A DNA stretch of 64,000 nucleotides from Perkinsus marinus ATCC 50983 (lineage: Eukaryota > Perkinsozoa > Perkinsida > Perkinsidae): positions 461,139-525,138 of the forward strand of contig NW_003217015.1 in the NCBI RefSeq assembly GCF_000006405.1, given 5' to 3'. The translations under genes were made by a program, and so were the position numbers. The notes beneath the pieces were generated by a model. It was given only the letters and a program-made list of their open reading frames with translations, did no database searches and had not been told where the DNA came from. Position 1 is the first letter of the stretch; each line of letters opens with the position of its first letter. Shown piece after piece: positions 9,683 to 22,200 of this stretch.

Positions 9683-10624
9683 ATGTGTTTTCGTTTTACT
9701 TTTTCTGATACCTCCACGTTTTCGATGTCTACTACCACGACTAGTACTGCAACAACTACAGAGGCTATCGCTCCGTCCGCTGGGATAGAGATCTATGACT
9801 ACCACACCAAAGAGCAAGGGGACATTTTTAGAGACACCCAACTTCGTTATCTCGCCTTTGCTCAGCGCATTCTTCGTGTGGTGAGTAATGCATTCATTGA
9901 TCGTCACATCGCTTATTGTTATGTCTGAGTAGATTACACCGTCGGCTAGACAAGTTAGATACCTAGCGTTCACCTCTGATGTAGGCGAGGCCTTCCGTCC
10001 AGTAGTCCCTAGGTGGCTTGTCAATACCTCTTATGCTGCTACGGTTGGATATATCTTTGTGAGGAGGAATATGCTTTCACTTCTCGCATGGTGAATGTTA
10101 GGGTGACATCGGCTATTCTACCTGGCTTGAGTATAAGCGTACCAAGGATCTTGCTGATCACAAAATTCGGGTATGGACTGCGGCAGCTAAGGCCACTACC
10201 TTTCAAATGGTAGCTAGTTTGGCTCTGCCCTTTGCTATTATGTAAAACTTCCCCGTTTAGATGCGTCCACACTGTTGGTTTTTTTTCTGTCAGTCATTCT
10301 ACTGTACACTATTCTGGTGTTGTGCTCCGTCGTATGGCTGTCAAGAACGCACGCCTACTTCAAGGGGGCCCTACCATTATTGGTTTGGCAATTGTCCCTT
10401 GTAAGTATGTAGCTCTGCTGGCCTGCATGTGAATGCGTATCAGCACTGTCACCACGCGTGAAATTGCAGTTCTGGTCGACAGTGTGATTCATCAACTCGT
10501 ATTTTCAGTCCTTCCCACTGTATGCGATAAGCCTATCGAACACGGTGTTGATCTCATCTTCGAAAAGTGGGGTCCTAAGATAGTTAGCGAGGATGTAGCC
10601 AGGACTAAGGAGAAAGAGGAGTGA
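9683..10624 (+). CDS. Mitochondrial fission process protein 1 (MTFP1/MTP18)
   Basis: Inner-membrane protein of mitochondria; in animals it supports fission. Exons 9683-9880, 9933-10058, 10132-10241, 10294-10400, 10509-10624 sum to 657 bases, 218 residues. The hallmark block RYLAFTSDVGEAFRP matches the family's RYLGYANEVGEAFRS. Later blocks VASLALPFAIM, GPTIIGLAIVPFLPT and CDKPIEHGVDLIFEKW match the family's hydrophobic segments and its closing H/D-x-P-I-D-x-x-V-D region. The N-terminus is long and Thr/Ser-rich, with no obvious hydrophobic leader. Introns are 51 to 108 bases. The ATG at 9683 is the first in frame; an internal Met at 9727 is also possible. Confidence 0.85.
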
Positions 10625-11306
10625 TCAGTCCACTGACAGTAGCATTAGCACCAGTATCGCTCATCGTTATTTGCAAATGTTAAGAAAATATCTTTTTGCG
10701 CGACTGAATTGTGTTCATCGAGTAAGCCTATGTGAATTCTATCACGCAGACAACGATCGTGAGATAGAACTCCCTACCTATTGGCGGGTACTGGTCTCGA
10801 GCCTCAGCAGTGGGGGTATAGCCTCTATAGCTGCTGAAACGGCTACGTTGTGAGATCCACAGCATGGAACAATATATGTGATCGCTGGAGACTCCGAGAG
10901 ATCGTATTAGGCTTATTCCGGTGTTTCGCCATCCTAACTTCGCGACGTGAGCAGTGTGTCTCATGAATACCTTTCGTAAGGGGGAGTACAATGACCACGA
11001 TCCAGTCATACTCGTTCAAGTTACGGGATGCTCAAAGACTTGAAGTTCATCAGAGAATGACCAAGAAGCAATGAAGAATTAGAATCGGATACGAAGTCCA
11101 CCTTCGCCCTTTGTAATGGGAAGAAAATAAGATGAAGAACACACAGTCTTGCTCTGCCTCGTAGCATACGAGCCAGAACAAGACTATGTGTTCTACTCGT
11201 CGGACACTTGCCCTTTAGTATCGGGGTCGTGGAGAAAATCCGAAATGACCAGTCTAATCTGAATTATTGCAGCTTGATACGGCTGATAATTCATAATATA
11301 TAACTT
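10625..11306. other. Intergenic with a possible mitochondrial-carrier remnant
   Basis: Around 10750-10850 on the + strand an open stretch reads YWRVLVSSLSSGGIASIAAE followed by TATL and a GTGAGA donor. This resembles the first helix of a mitochondrial carrier just before its PxD signature, but no exon with the signature follows. It is probably a remnant or chance. Nothing else is supported. Confidence 0.3.
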
Positions 11307-11378
11307 GGTTCTATGGTGTAACGGTTAGCACTCCAGACTCTGAATCTGGCGATCTGGGTTCAAATTCCGGTAGAACCT
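11307..11378 (+). tRNA. tRNA-Gln (anticodon CTG)
   Basis: The 72-base cloverleaf has acceptor GGTTCTA paired with TAGAACC, discriminator T, D arm GGTGTAACGGTTAGCAC, anticodon stem CCAGA/TCTGG around CTCTGAA, and T loop GTTCAAATTCC. It is intronless. A short T run is not obvious downstream. Confidence 0.93.
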
Positions 11379-11739
11379 TTATGCGGATACAGACCAGGTT
11401 ACTATTCCTGCATACCTTACAATGTAAGGCTTACATTGATCACGATATTGACAAAAGCAGTAAAATACAAAACAATTCGTCAATTCAATATCAATAGGTC
11501 GATAGTATCGACCGTCTCGACTCAAAATGGTCCTTCGATCAGATCACTGCTCCACGTCATTAGACTCGCCTTGCATGCCTGGAGGTGGATCGTTGACCAG
11601 ACAAAAACGGTCTTCATCCCCAGCTCTAAGGCTATGCCCAAGCGATTCCACTAAAATACGTTATGATCTGATACACTGACACTGACGAACGCAATTCTCC
11701 TCTCCGAAAATGAGCTAGAAGAAACGACAGTAGAGATGC
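11379..11739. other. Intergenic, nothing recognised
   Basis: Lies between tRNA-Gln and the stop of adenylate kinase. The first half is A/T-rich; no motif is supported. Confidence 0.5.
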
Positions 11740-12856
11740 TTAAGCTTTCATAGCCGTCTGGATCTCCTCCCAAACCTAAAACGTGATACAATGCGAAGAC
11801 AATAGCAGAGAACATCTGAATTACCTTTTCCATACCCTGGTTGGCATCCACGTGCTCGACAACCTTCGTCGGGGCATAGTGCGCAACAATGGGCTCAGTT
11901 TGCGAATGATAGGCGGACAACCTGACCATTACCGCGATGTCAACACATTCCGTGAGCTGTGATCAGTGAACGAAAGGTCTACCTGGTCTTGAGGGCCTCA
12001 GCAGTATCATCAGGGCGCTGTATGAGAGGCTCACCAGTGACGTCATCGAGCATGTTGGTGGCATCAGGGGCGGCGCCAGCGGGCAGAGACTTCGGGGGAT
12101 TGAACCTGTTAAGCGAGCATGATACAAATCGACAGATCAAAGGGTACGTCATAACCGCACTCACTTGACATGATAAGAACGTCCACTGGGCTTGTGGATC
12201 CATCGACCGCAAATCCTCTCCTCGAGCACAGAGTCGGGTAGATCGAGAACGATGACCTGAGACATGTCACAGTATTCGTTGGTGAAATCAAGGGTATGCA
12301 CGAAAGCGTCAGTATTGCGTTACCGGCAGAAATGCGAGTAGAGCTACTACCTTGGTAACACGCTCACCGTTTTCAGCGAGCATGGCGTCGAGCGCAGTTG
12401 CTTGCTCAACGGTGCGCGGGAAGCCATCGAGAATGAAACCCCAACCGGCATCTATCTCCTGAATCCTGCAAAGTTGATAGATGCCGACATGCAGGTCACA
12501 GAGTTTTCGAGGGTAGTATCATCATCACCTGTCCTTGATGATCCCGATGACGATCTCATCGCTGACGAGCTCGCCGCGGGCCATCACATCCTTGGCCTTC
12601 AGTCCAATAGGGGTCTCGGCAGCGACGGCAGCCCGGAGCATGTCGCCGGTCGAGAGCTGGGGGATCTTGTAAGCTGAACATGAGCAATTTGATATCACAC
12701 CAACACTTAGCCATCGAGAGTAACAACCCATTGAGTATTACTTTCCTCCATCTTGGGCCCTTGAGTGCCCTTACCGGCACCTGGGGGTCCAAATAGTATG
12801 ACAATCTTTCGCCACTGCTTGGGGGGCTGTTCAGAACCGCGGAGACCGGAAGACAT
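11740..12856 (-). CDS. Adenylate kinase (AK2 type)
   Basis: Catalyses ATP + AMP = 2 ADP. Seven exons: 12856-12742, 12673-12529, 12465-12351, 12256-12165, 12105-11983, 11921-11825, 11775-11740. They total 723 bases, 240 residues, the size of long-form AK2. P-loop [10 protein letters not shown] near residue 22, AMP-binding block [11 protein letters not shown], then [24 protein letters not shown], the LID region starting [13 protein letters not shown], and [14 protein letters not shown]. The LID lacks a Cys4 zinc site, as in other eukaryotic long forms. The final exon is only 12 codons ([11 protein letters not shown]). There is no N-terminal targeting extension beyond about 17 residues, so a cytosolic or intermembrane location is likely. 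Confidence 0.93.
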
Positions 12857-13400
12857 TAATCGATCGATACGGAGCAAACTGAGTAGCGTTCCTTGGCTCA
12901 GTGACTCGCGCCCACAGATCGCTCAGTCCACAACTCGAATTTGAATAGCACTTCCCCTTCAGCCATTTCGTTTCTATTACTAGTGAACTATGGAACTCAA
13001 ACAAACCACACGAAATCGATTACAACCCAAACGGAATTTGCCGGTGACGGGCTCACTTTGAAAAACTAGCACGGACTCGGTAAACCCTTTTGACGTTAAT
13101 TAGAATAATTTCATCGTCAAGGAGTATATGTATGATTCTCTATTTCGCTATGATCCCGTTGTTTGTTAGCGGTGGGTGGGATTCGAACCCTAGACTGGTT
13201 AATTTCGTGGCGCGTGACGGTGACAAAAAGCATCGCAGGCCACTTCATCAGGCTCACCCGTATGAGTCCTGCGACGGACGTCTCAATAAAGCCGCTCTTT
13301 CCCTACGGGCGGAGATTATATCGGGTGATCTTTCCAAAATGGAACCGGTGTTTTCACGGTATAGCAAGTACTAGGCCGGCAAGCATAACTCAGTGGGCCG
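12857..13400. other. Intergenic / 5' region of WD40 fragment
   Basis: No exon is supported. At 13171-13192 there is an isolated sequence like the antisense of a tRNA T arm, without an acceptor stem. Confidence 0.4.
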
Positions 13401-13403
13401 ATA

Positions 13404-13733
13404 TTCAAAACCCTATAGGTTCCTATACTGTGGTAGTGGAAATGAGATACTGAAGTATAGCATCAGTGCGGAACGACTAGTGAAAGTATTGTGTGGACAT
13501 GAGGATGCTGTTGCTGGCCTTTGCCTCAACGCCGAGTGCGATCTAGTCGGTAAGTGAGTTCAGCCCAAAGAGCCGTTTACACCTATTCGCACTAGGTTGC
13601 AGTTTGGATGGTACTATAAGAGCTTGTAAAGAGGATATATGCTCGAGAGTCCATCATTGCGTCATGGACACTGGTAAGGCCGGGGACGTCTGGTATTACC
13701 CAGTGGCGGTAGCATTTGTACTGAGACGTTCTT
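13404..13733 (+). CDS. WD40-repeat protein fragment
   Basis: After an acceptor at about 13417 an open stretch reads FLYCGSGNEILKYSIS, then VLCGHEDAVAGLCLNAECD. A GGTAAGTGAG donor follows, and the next exon begins CSLDGTIRACK. This is one WD40 blade and the start of the next (GH...D core). Downstream the frame is lost before the 100-N gap, and no upstream exon could be fixed. It may be a short WD40 gene, a remnant, or a gene broken by assembly. It is separate from gcvT, which starts at 14256. Confidence 0.45.
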
Positions 13734-14103
13734 GATGGAAGTCCATGATGGTCAGGACTATGTAGTGTATTGAGTTCATCGGCTATTCAATGCCGTACTG
13801 AAACCCGAAGGGCTACTGTAATGACCTCCGCCTGCCTTGTTGATGCACCAGTAGTGTATCTTCAACTGGCTTGGCGGCAGGAGGGCTGTACTCAGTGAGA
13901 GAGGGTCACCCCTGGTCGTTGACGAAGAGATAGGATTTCTTGGGCGTCGGCAATTGTGATGGAGGGGACCGCTAGGAGTCCCCTGTGGTGGGGAAGGGGT
14001 TCGGCTGTATAGAGTAGCGCAAGGTAAGGTCGGAAGGAGAAGCGGTATGGCTTTGCAGCTTTGCAAAGTGGAAGAGAGGCTTTCCTCATTAGTACTGTGT
14101 AAA

Positions 14104-14203
14104 NNNNNNNNNNNNNNNNNNNNNNNNNNNNNNNNNNNNNNNNNNNNNNNNNNNNNNNNNNNNNNNNNNNNNNNNNNNNNNNNNNNNNNNNNNNNNNNNN
14201 NNN
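14104..14203. other. Assembly gap of exactly 100 N
   Basis: A run of 100 N marks a scaffold join of arbitrary length. An ORF spanning it on the - strand has no meaning. Confidence 0.99.
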
Positions 14204-14255
14204 AAGTTGTTGTGTTTGAGTATTTGTTTCTAGTCCGCAGTATTTTCGAACGGCA

Positions 14256-16125
14256 ATGCTGCGTCGAGCACTTTCCGGCGGAGCTGTGAGGTTGTCTGCT
14301 GCTGCCGCCGCATCTGCTGTGGAGCCATTGAAGAGGACTGCGCTGTAGGGACGACTCCTTGGTCATCAGTAGGGCTATGCGAAGGCAGGTACGACTTCCA
14401 TATGGCCCAGGGTGGGAAGATGGTGGACTTCGCCGGGTGGAGCATGCCTGTCCAATATAAGGATACTGGCATCATTACTAGCTGCCTCCACACAAGGTGG
14501 TGGTGGTAGTAGCAGTAAGGCTTATACCATCGTTTCCAGGGCGGATGCCTCCCTGTTCGACGTCTCCCATATGGGCCAGCTACGAGTATATGGCAAGGAT
14601 AGGGTCCGCTTTATGGAGTCCTTAACAGTAGGAGACCTGCAGATACTTAAACCAGGGGAAGGTGAGGTTCACCGCATAATCCTGCTGCTGCTAAGGGTTT
14701 ACCGCGCGCCATAAAATTCATCTCGTCAGGGAGGCTCACGCTGATCACAACACCTCAGTCTACCATAATTGACGACACGGTTATATGCAACGAAGGGGAT
14801 CATCTCTATGTGGTACTTAATGCCAGTAATACCGAGAAGGATATGAAGCATATTGTAAGCAGAGGAGGTCACTCCCTCACTGCTATGCTTGTTGTTGCAC
14901 CAGGAGACCGCCTTGGCAGACTTCGATGGTGATGTTAGTCTTGAACCACATCCCGAGGCCTCCCTCATAGCCCTACAGGGCCCTAAGGCGATGGAAGTGC
15001 TCCAGCCCATGCTAGCTGAGGACCTCACAAAGGTAACATTCGAGTTTTACTTGTTTTACTGGAAGTGGCGAAATACTTCATGTGAAAAATGTGATATTCG
15101 CGATATGAAGTGGATTGGAAACACTTCGCGAATTACATCGGACAAATCACCCCATCGCACGTGGAATACATCACGTGTTTTACGCGTTATTCACTGCTTA
15201 CACGCGTTCTTCGCAAAGTTTTTCATATCACGGGTGAGATCCAGTTGCCCTGTCTCTATATATCATTGTAGGTGCCGTTTATGGTATCTTTCGCCACTAC
15301 AGTGAATGGTGTACCCAACGTCACAGTCACCCGATGTGGGTATACTGGAGAGGACGGCTTCGAGTTGTCTATTCCGACCTCAGAGGGAGTCAATGCTATA
15401 GCGGAGAAAATGATAGAGAACGAGGTCACATAGTGGCCTTATGGGGAGTTGTTCATAGAAGTCTCCGTCAGGCAGTCCTCCCAGCAGGGTTAGGAGCTAG
15501 GGATACCCTCCGTATTGAAGCGGGTCTATGTCTGTATGGCCATGACATTTCGGAAACTACTACCAGTGAGGACTCAATCAGGCAGGGCTTGCTGGTGAGG
15601 GAACCGTCGTGTTAGTCGCTGAGGCAGCATTGTCCTGGACGGTGTCGAAGCGCCGTCGCAATGAAGCAAACTTCCCGGGGGTTGAGGTGTTCTTGAGGCA
15701 AGTGAAGAAAGGTAACTTAGACGGGAGTCGCTTAGGCAATATGCAGAGGCCTCGGTGGTAGGTGGAGTAGATCGCAAACGAGTGGGGTTACTGGTAACAG
15801 GCCCACCTGCTAGAGAGGGCAGTACGATACTGGATACTGATAGCAACAAGGTATGTCCCAAGGCGTGGGTTGATGTGAGGAGCTTTCATCCGTATCAGAT
15901 AGGAGAAGTTACTTCGGGAACCTTCAGCCCAACTCTAGGTCGTCCGATCGCTATGGGGTATGTCCAAACTGCATTCAGTAAGAGTGATACGGTCGTACAG
16001 ACTGAGGTTAGGAATAAGATCAACGAAGCGATAGTAGTGCCTCGAAGTGTCATATGCTTCTCCTATGGTGTCCGCATCAGATCACCAAGATGCCCTTTGT
16101 TGAGGCCAACTATTACAAGGTCTAA
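14256..16125 (+). CDS. gcvT: Aminomethyltransferase, glycine cleavage T protein (mitochondrial)
   Basis: Transfers the methylene unit of glycine, held on H protein, to tetrahydrofolate and releases ammonia; part of the mitochondrial glycine cleavage complex. Eleven exons (14256-14344, 14389-14496, 14540-14661, 14730-14854, 14904-15032, 15272-15424, 15472-15565, 15616-15711, 15747-15850, 15899-16036, 16081-16125) sum to 1203 bases, 400 residues, the family's normal size. The leader [20 protein letters not shown] is Arg/Ala/Ser-rich and fits a mitochondrial presequence. Family blocks: [64 protein letters not shown] in the form [30 protein letters not shown] and the C-terminal [11 protein letters not shown]. 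Ten introns are 34 to 75 bases; one is 239. Confidence 0.95.
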
Positions 16126-16268
16126 CGTGGTCGCCGCCGCCGCCAGCGCTCCTCTTGTGATGGTTTATGGCAATTTTTCAAGGTCTCTTATAACCACTGT
16201 ATCATCCTCCTTGTTTGGGTTGGTAGGAATTCGGTAGTGTATGGACTCCACCACAGTTTTTTCTGCCA

Positions 16269-19200
16269 ATGTTATCCCGGTTATTCGGGGAGGATTCAAC
16301 ACAGGGAGATGGCCAGCACGGCCCACAACGCCACCCGCAGCAGTCCTCGCCAGCAGGGCCCCCTGGGGGAAGGGGTGGAGGCTTACAGCGATCCTCAGGT
16401 GAGGAAGGCGATAGGGGCATCTATCTCTTTACTAGTGGAGTACTCTCAGAATCGATCGAGTCGGCACAAGATTGGCGTAACGAAGAGCTGCAGGACATGC
16501 AAATGAAATTGGAATCAGCGATGGAACGGCTTAATAGAGGTTAGCGTGGAGGCGACTCCTGTGGTAAAATGGCGATGTTCAGAATCGACCTTGGCAGACC
16601 AGCTGAGGGCAGCCTTGTCGAATAAGGAAGGGGAGGCTGAGCAGCTGCAACAGACGGTGAAGATGCTCCAGGCGGTAGGCGTGGTCAGAGGGAGCGTTCT
16701 GTCTGATTGGGCTTGGATGCAGGAGAACAGCAGATTGAATAATAGCTCAACTGATGGTGACGGTGGTAGTGTTAAGAAGCTGAAGAATAGGATTGAAGAG
16801 CAAGAGGCTAAGGTGATAAGGGAGGTACACTAGCGGCTCCACGTTGTGTTCACCGTGGGTTGAGGGTATATAGTCGCGATATCGATTTGATAAGTATCGT
16901 ATAGTAATGGCAAGAGGGCAGCCTTCAACAGTAGCGACTCAGAGTGGAGAGGCCGGGGAGAAGTTTATGTGTCAGATAACTGCCTTACAATCGGCACTAC
17001 AGGAAGCCCATGCGGCTAAGAAAGCCTCGGTCAGTAGTGTTCAGCAGCAGGAAGAGTATCAGGGTCTTCGGGAGGAGCTGGGACGATTGCAGGAGAGTGT
17101 GGAGAGATACCAAGCTGAGCTGCAACGAAGGGAGGTAGGGGCGATGGTGATGGTGTAGCTGCTATCAATACTGGGAGTGTAGGTGGAGAATAGGGAGTTA
17201 CAAGGGGAGTTGGCAGATGCCAAGCGAGCTGATGATGAACAACGTAATAACTAGTGTTGGTTTCGCGGGGGGTAGACATGTGGTTGTGGCTGCAGGCAGT
17301 GATTTGAGCAGCCGAGTTGAATCGGCGGAGAAGATCGTATCAGAGTTACGAGAAGAGTTGCAGCGAGCCCATGAAGATGAGGTGAAGTTGAGAGGAGAGT
17401 GGTATGGTTTATATAAATATCAGGCGGCCACTGTTGGGAAGTATGAGGCACGCATTGAGGAGTTGGAGAGGGCCAACTCTCCGAAACGGGGGGATGTAAT
17501 AGGAGGCATCTCTTGCTGCTGGGGGACAGCTTCACGATACGTGTCAGGTGTCGTCGATGGCTTCGAGTTACGAGGTTGTGGACTTGGACCCTAACACGAT
17601 GGAGCATCCAGGTGACACACAACTAGAGGAGGCCGCCAGGATGGCTGAGGAGGACAAGGTCAGTTGAGTGTTTGCTTCCTGGGACATGGATAGGTTTAGG
17701 CGGCTTTGCGAGCTGAGCTGGCAGAGCGAACGGCGAAAGTCGATGAGCTGCAGAACAGCGTGCATGACTTACAGGAGCATGTTGAAGATCTAACAGCACG
17801 GCTGAGAGGTAAATGGATCTTTTGTGTGTGGTTGAGTAGAATGGAAGGGGTGGTTTTCAGAAGCGGAGGCTGGTCGAGAGAGGAGCCTTCAAGAGCTGTC
17901 GGAGGCTACGCTCACGTTGAAGGATCAACAGAAGGGAGCTGAGGAGGGCAGAGCGAGAGCTGATGAGGAAGCGGTAGTTAACGGAGGTGGTTGCCGTTCC
18001 TGGTCTATGCTGGAGTTGTAGGAGTCCCTAAGGCGAGAGCTTGAGGCTAAGGAATTGACCTACAACAACCTACTACGACAGGTGGAGGAGATGAGAGAGC
18101 ACATGGAGGAGCAAGCGAAGGAGCTTGTTGGTAGGTTGCCTTATCAGCAACCTGGACTAATGTCTACGCTTAGCCATGGCTACTGAGAAGGCTGCGGCAA
18201 GCATCAAGAGTGAAGAGGAAGTAGCTCATCTCAAGGAGCAACTACAACAGGCCATCGGTCGGTCCAATCTTGCCGACGGTCTGGTGAGGCCTTGTCTGTT
18301 ATGCTTGGGCTGTGACTTGTCTTGTTTGTTCAGGAGGAAGAGTTGTCGGATGCCCAGATGGCCCTCACAGAGGCGCAGGATCGTGAGAGTGCTTTGGAAG
18401 AAGCGGCGGAGAAGGCTAAGAATGAGTCGGTGTTGATGGAGGTAGAAGTCGTGGAAGTTGATACTGGTCAGGTTAGCCCAAGCTAGTTCTGAACTCAATG
18501 AGCTCCGTGAGGAAGTCACTACGCTACAGGAGACTCTGGCTGCTTCTCGTCGTGAGGTAAGAGGAGGCGAGATCTAGTGTAGCACTATACCACTGTTATG
18601 ACTAACAGCATGTACTGGATTGCGGCCAACAGGATTGCTTCAGAAACTGTACGGTCATTTCAGTACGCACCGTAATGAATGGACCGAGAGTTCGACTTAG
18701 CCAACCAAACTCGGAGTGTATACTTGCTATATGGATGCATTCATCGCGTTGAGAGAATATATGAATATTCGCCGTATTAGCCGAGAAATCAAATTTTCAT
18801 GTATTTGCATAAGAACAAACCCACGCACAGTAATAGCTGCAATGTATATGTACATCGCTCTTCCGAACTCTGTGATTCGTATTCATCTCGATAGGTGATG
18901 GAATATAAAGAGTCACTGGAGAGTCTACAAGCCGATGCTGACAAGTTGAAGGAGGAGTTGTCGGAGGCTGAGGAGCAGAGGGAGGCGGAGAGGCTCAGAG
19001 CAGACCGGAGCGAACATGAAGTAGAGGAAACAGTAAGGGACTATGGGCGGGTCTATGGGTCGGAGGACTTCATGTCCTGTAGAAGAGGCAACTGGCGGAG
19101 TTGAAGGCCGGTGAGGCTTCGAAGGATGGAGAGATGGATGAGCTCAGAGCACGACTGGAGGAGATGCATGAGGAATTCGGAGTAGCCAGTGACAGCATGC

Positions 19201-22200
19201 GGTGTTGGAATCACATCTTCTGTATGGCAGAAAGCCCAAGATGACCTTTGCAGTGCTGAGTCGATGATTGAGGAATATGATCAGGAGAATCGAGCAAAGG
19301 TAGGATGATGGCATTTGTACTGCTAATACCATCTTGTGTAGAGCGAGCACATTATGAAGTTGACAGAGGCATTGGAAGCGAGAGACGACTTCATCAATCA
19401 AGTCACGGACTACAGGGACCTTCTAGTGAAGGACGTGGCAGTGCTGGTAGTGGAGCCTCCTGCTGTAACACAGTGAGTGCAGTACCCTCAGGGGGAAGAA
19501 GCAGAGAACCGTGCAACCTTGGCGGCGGAGTATTACAAGGAGATGAAGACTTTGGTACGTGGTGTGGGTCTCCTTGCCTAAGTCACTATGACGTCTTCAG
19601 CACAAGCAGTTGAGCGAAGCGCACGAGAAGGGTAGTGCACTCGCAAGGGCATGGCAGCAGTCGGGGGCCGACCGGCTCGCCGAGGTCAAGAATGTCGCTT
19701 CCAAGGCGGCCGCATCGCTCAAGGAGAAAGTGAGCTACCCTTGTGGGAGTACGACTAGCAGTGATGGGTTTAGGACGAGCTGATCGCAGAGATAAAGGGG
19801 CAGTACCACAAGCTGGCTGATAAGTACACGCAGTTGGCTGAGAAGCGACAGAGAGAGATCGACGATGGGAAGGTGAGGATATTGCTGATCTCATCTAAGG
19901 TATGGATTCCGAGCCATACTGCCGTTATAGGCTCGGTTGGAGAGGGCTAGCGAGGCCAATGAGGAGAAGCTGTCGTCAGTGATAGGAAGAGCACAGGCAG
20001 TCTTGAAGTCGGTTGAGGATGATAACGCTGCCGCGACCAGCCGCACTGAGGTAGGTTTTTTCCTATTCTGTAGTGGTGATGTCCGTGACGTCAGGCGTAC
20101 ATCAACTCCATCATGTCCTTGAACGATCGTCTCATGGCGACTCTGAAGAGCTCTTCCAAGCAGTCAGAGGTGACGAGTCCCTCCTGCGGAGTGATGATAG
20201 GATTGTATTTCACTCAGGGAGAGATGGCCAAGATAGTCACCATGCTACAGACCGAACGGAGGAAGAGACGCAGTGCTGAGGAGGCGCTGGAGAAGGTGGG
20301 GATGACATTAGATGAGCTCTCATTGATAGCATGTGGATGGCAGGTGTCATCCGAATCAGCTGGGCAGGAGCCATCAGCAGCTGCTAGTCGTAGGCTGGCT
20401 GTTCATCTGGCTCGTCACGTTCAGGATCTCACTGCAGTAGGCATTGCCTTCACAGTTGCTGTTATGTTCAGTGTTGGAATATGTGTTTGCTATCCCCAGC
20501 AGCTGAGCTCTTCATTTTCCTCGCTTGTTATAGAACTTTACGTACAAACTCGGGTAGAAGTGTTCAGGAGCGAACACTAATTTCTTTTCAAAATTTCCTC
20601 GGAATTTTCATATTGTCACCCACACATGGTGTATATTTTCCCACACTTGTTATTTTTAGACTATCAAGGAATTGAGGGAGAAACAGGGAGAGGAAAAGCC
20701 CTCGACTGCGTCTATTGAAAGCAGTGGGGAGAACTCGGATGGTAAATCTTTGATAAGGCCACGAGATGGACGTCCAACTGTGTGTTCTCAGAATCACTCG
20801 AGTCGTTGCAAAGAGAATCATCTCGGCTGCGTCGCGCGATGCCGGACTATCGCTCTTCCGATCTCTCCAAGTGCATGGTATCCTTATCCTCCTTGAAGGC
20901 TGACATAACTACTACAGTGAGTTGCTCGGAGCTCTGGTGTCGATCGAGTCTGCTGTTATTTAGGAGGACGAGTACGCCGAGGATATTGTCGATGATCTCG
21001 ACGAGGACTTCTCTCCTTCTCACATTATCGACCCTCTGCCTTCCACCCCGACCGCTGATGACGTGGACTCCCTGGCCGGCCTAGTCAGCGATGAGACTTC
21101 TGTAGCTCCGGTTGACTGCAGTGCTGCCATAGAGTACTTCCAAGACTGGATGGAAACGTCCATCCCCGAGTCCCCACGGTTCAAGGATGTGGACCTCGAG
21201 CATACTGTCAAGGCTGATGTCCCGAATCAGGAAGATCTGCCCAGCATTCCCACCCTAGCCCTAGTCAGGCCAGATATCCTTCGTAGTGAAACTGATGGTT
21301 GGAGCACCCAAGTTGCCCCGAGCGTAATTGGTGGCCATCCCGAATCTACTATAGGAGAAGTTCCCCCGCCCAACAGAGTGGATGAAGCCTCGTCTGATCG
21401 ATGGGATAACTTCGCTGCTAATGCCGGGGACGGCAGTCAGGTGCCGCCATCATCCTCATCGGCCAGCAGCTGCCATGGAGACGCTTGGTCAACTGAGCGG
21501 CAAGGATCGATAGCAACAACGACTGAAGTAGCGGCAGCATCAAGTCAACCAGAGGCGACTAGAGACATGGAAGGCGTCGATGGTGGCACTGGTGGGGCCC
21601 GGCAAGAGCACGCGTTGGCGATTGCCTCTACTGGCTCTGAGGGCGTGGACTTCATTGGATCCTCGTTGTCGGGAGGAGAGTCTGAGTTGGAGCCTGAGAG
21701 GCTTCAAGAGGAATCCCTGTCTGAACGAACCCGGGACAGCCACCCGGAAGCGACCCAGAGCGATACTGATGTTGGTCATACCCCAACAGAAGACGTTCGC
21801 CATCAATCTCGAGATACGGACGATTGGCTCATTGGGGAGGAAACAACGGCAGCTACTCGTCAACCGGAGAGCACTGTGGATGTGAGCCCAGGTTCGTCAC
21901 GGTTGCAGCAGGATGAGGAAGATGGTGTAGCGTCTCCTGAAGAGGGTCGTCCTGGAGGGGCTGCTGACCTATGGGCTCGAGAAGCCCCCAGCAAGACACC
22001 GGAGATCGTTGCAGCAGTGCCCGAGGAGGAGATGGTTGATGTCGAGGATATGCCTGAGGATGGTGTGGCTTCGCACGGAGTTGAAGACCTGCAACCACGT
22101 GCATCCTCTGTTGCCACTCCGACAGGGCATGCCTCGATGAGTGGCGTCCCAGTAGGGTCAACAATCGCATCACCGGGACATGACGAGGTTGTTCTTGCCG

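Noticed and set aside
13171-13192. tRNA on the - strand (GGGTTCGAATCCC-like T arm)
   Set aside because: Only the T arm is recognisable; no 5' acceptor strand or D arm at the right distance.
13776-14366. 196-codon - strand ORF with unknown residues
   Set aside because: It spans the 100-N gap and lies opposite gcvT exon 1; its length is an artefact.
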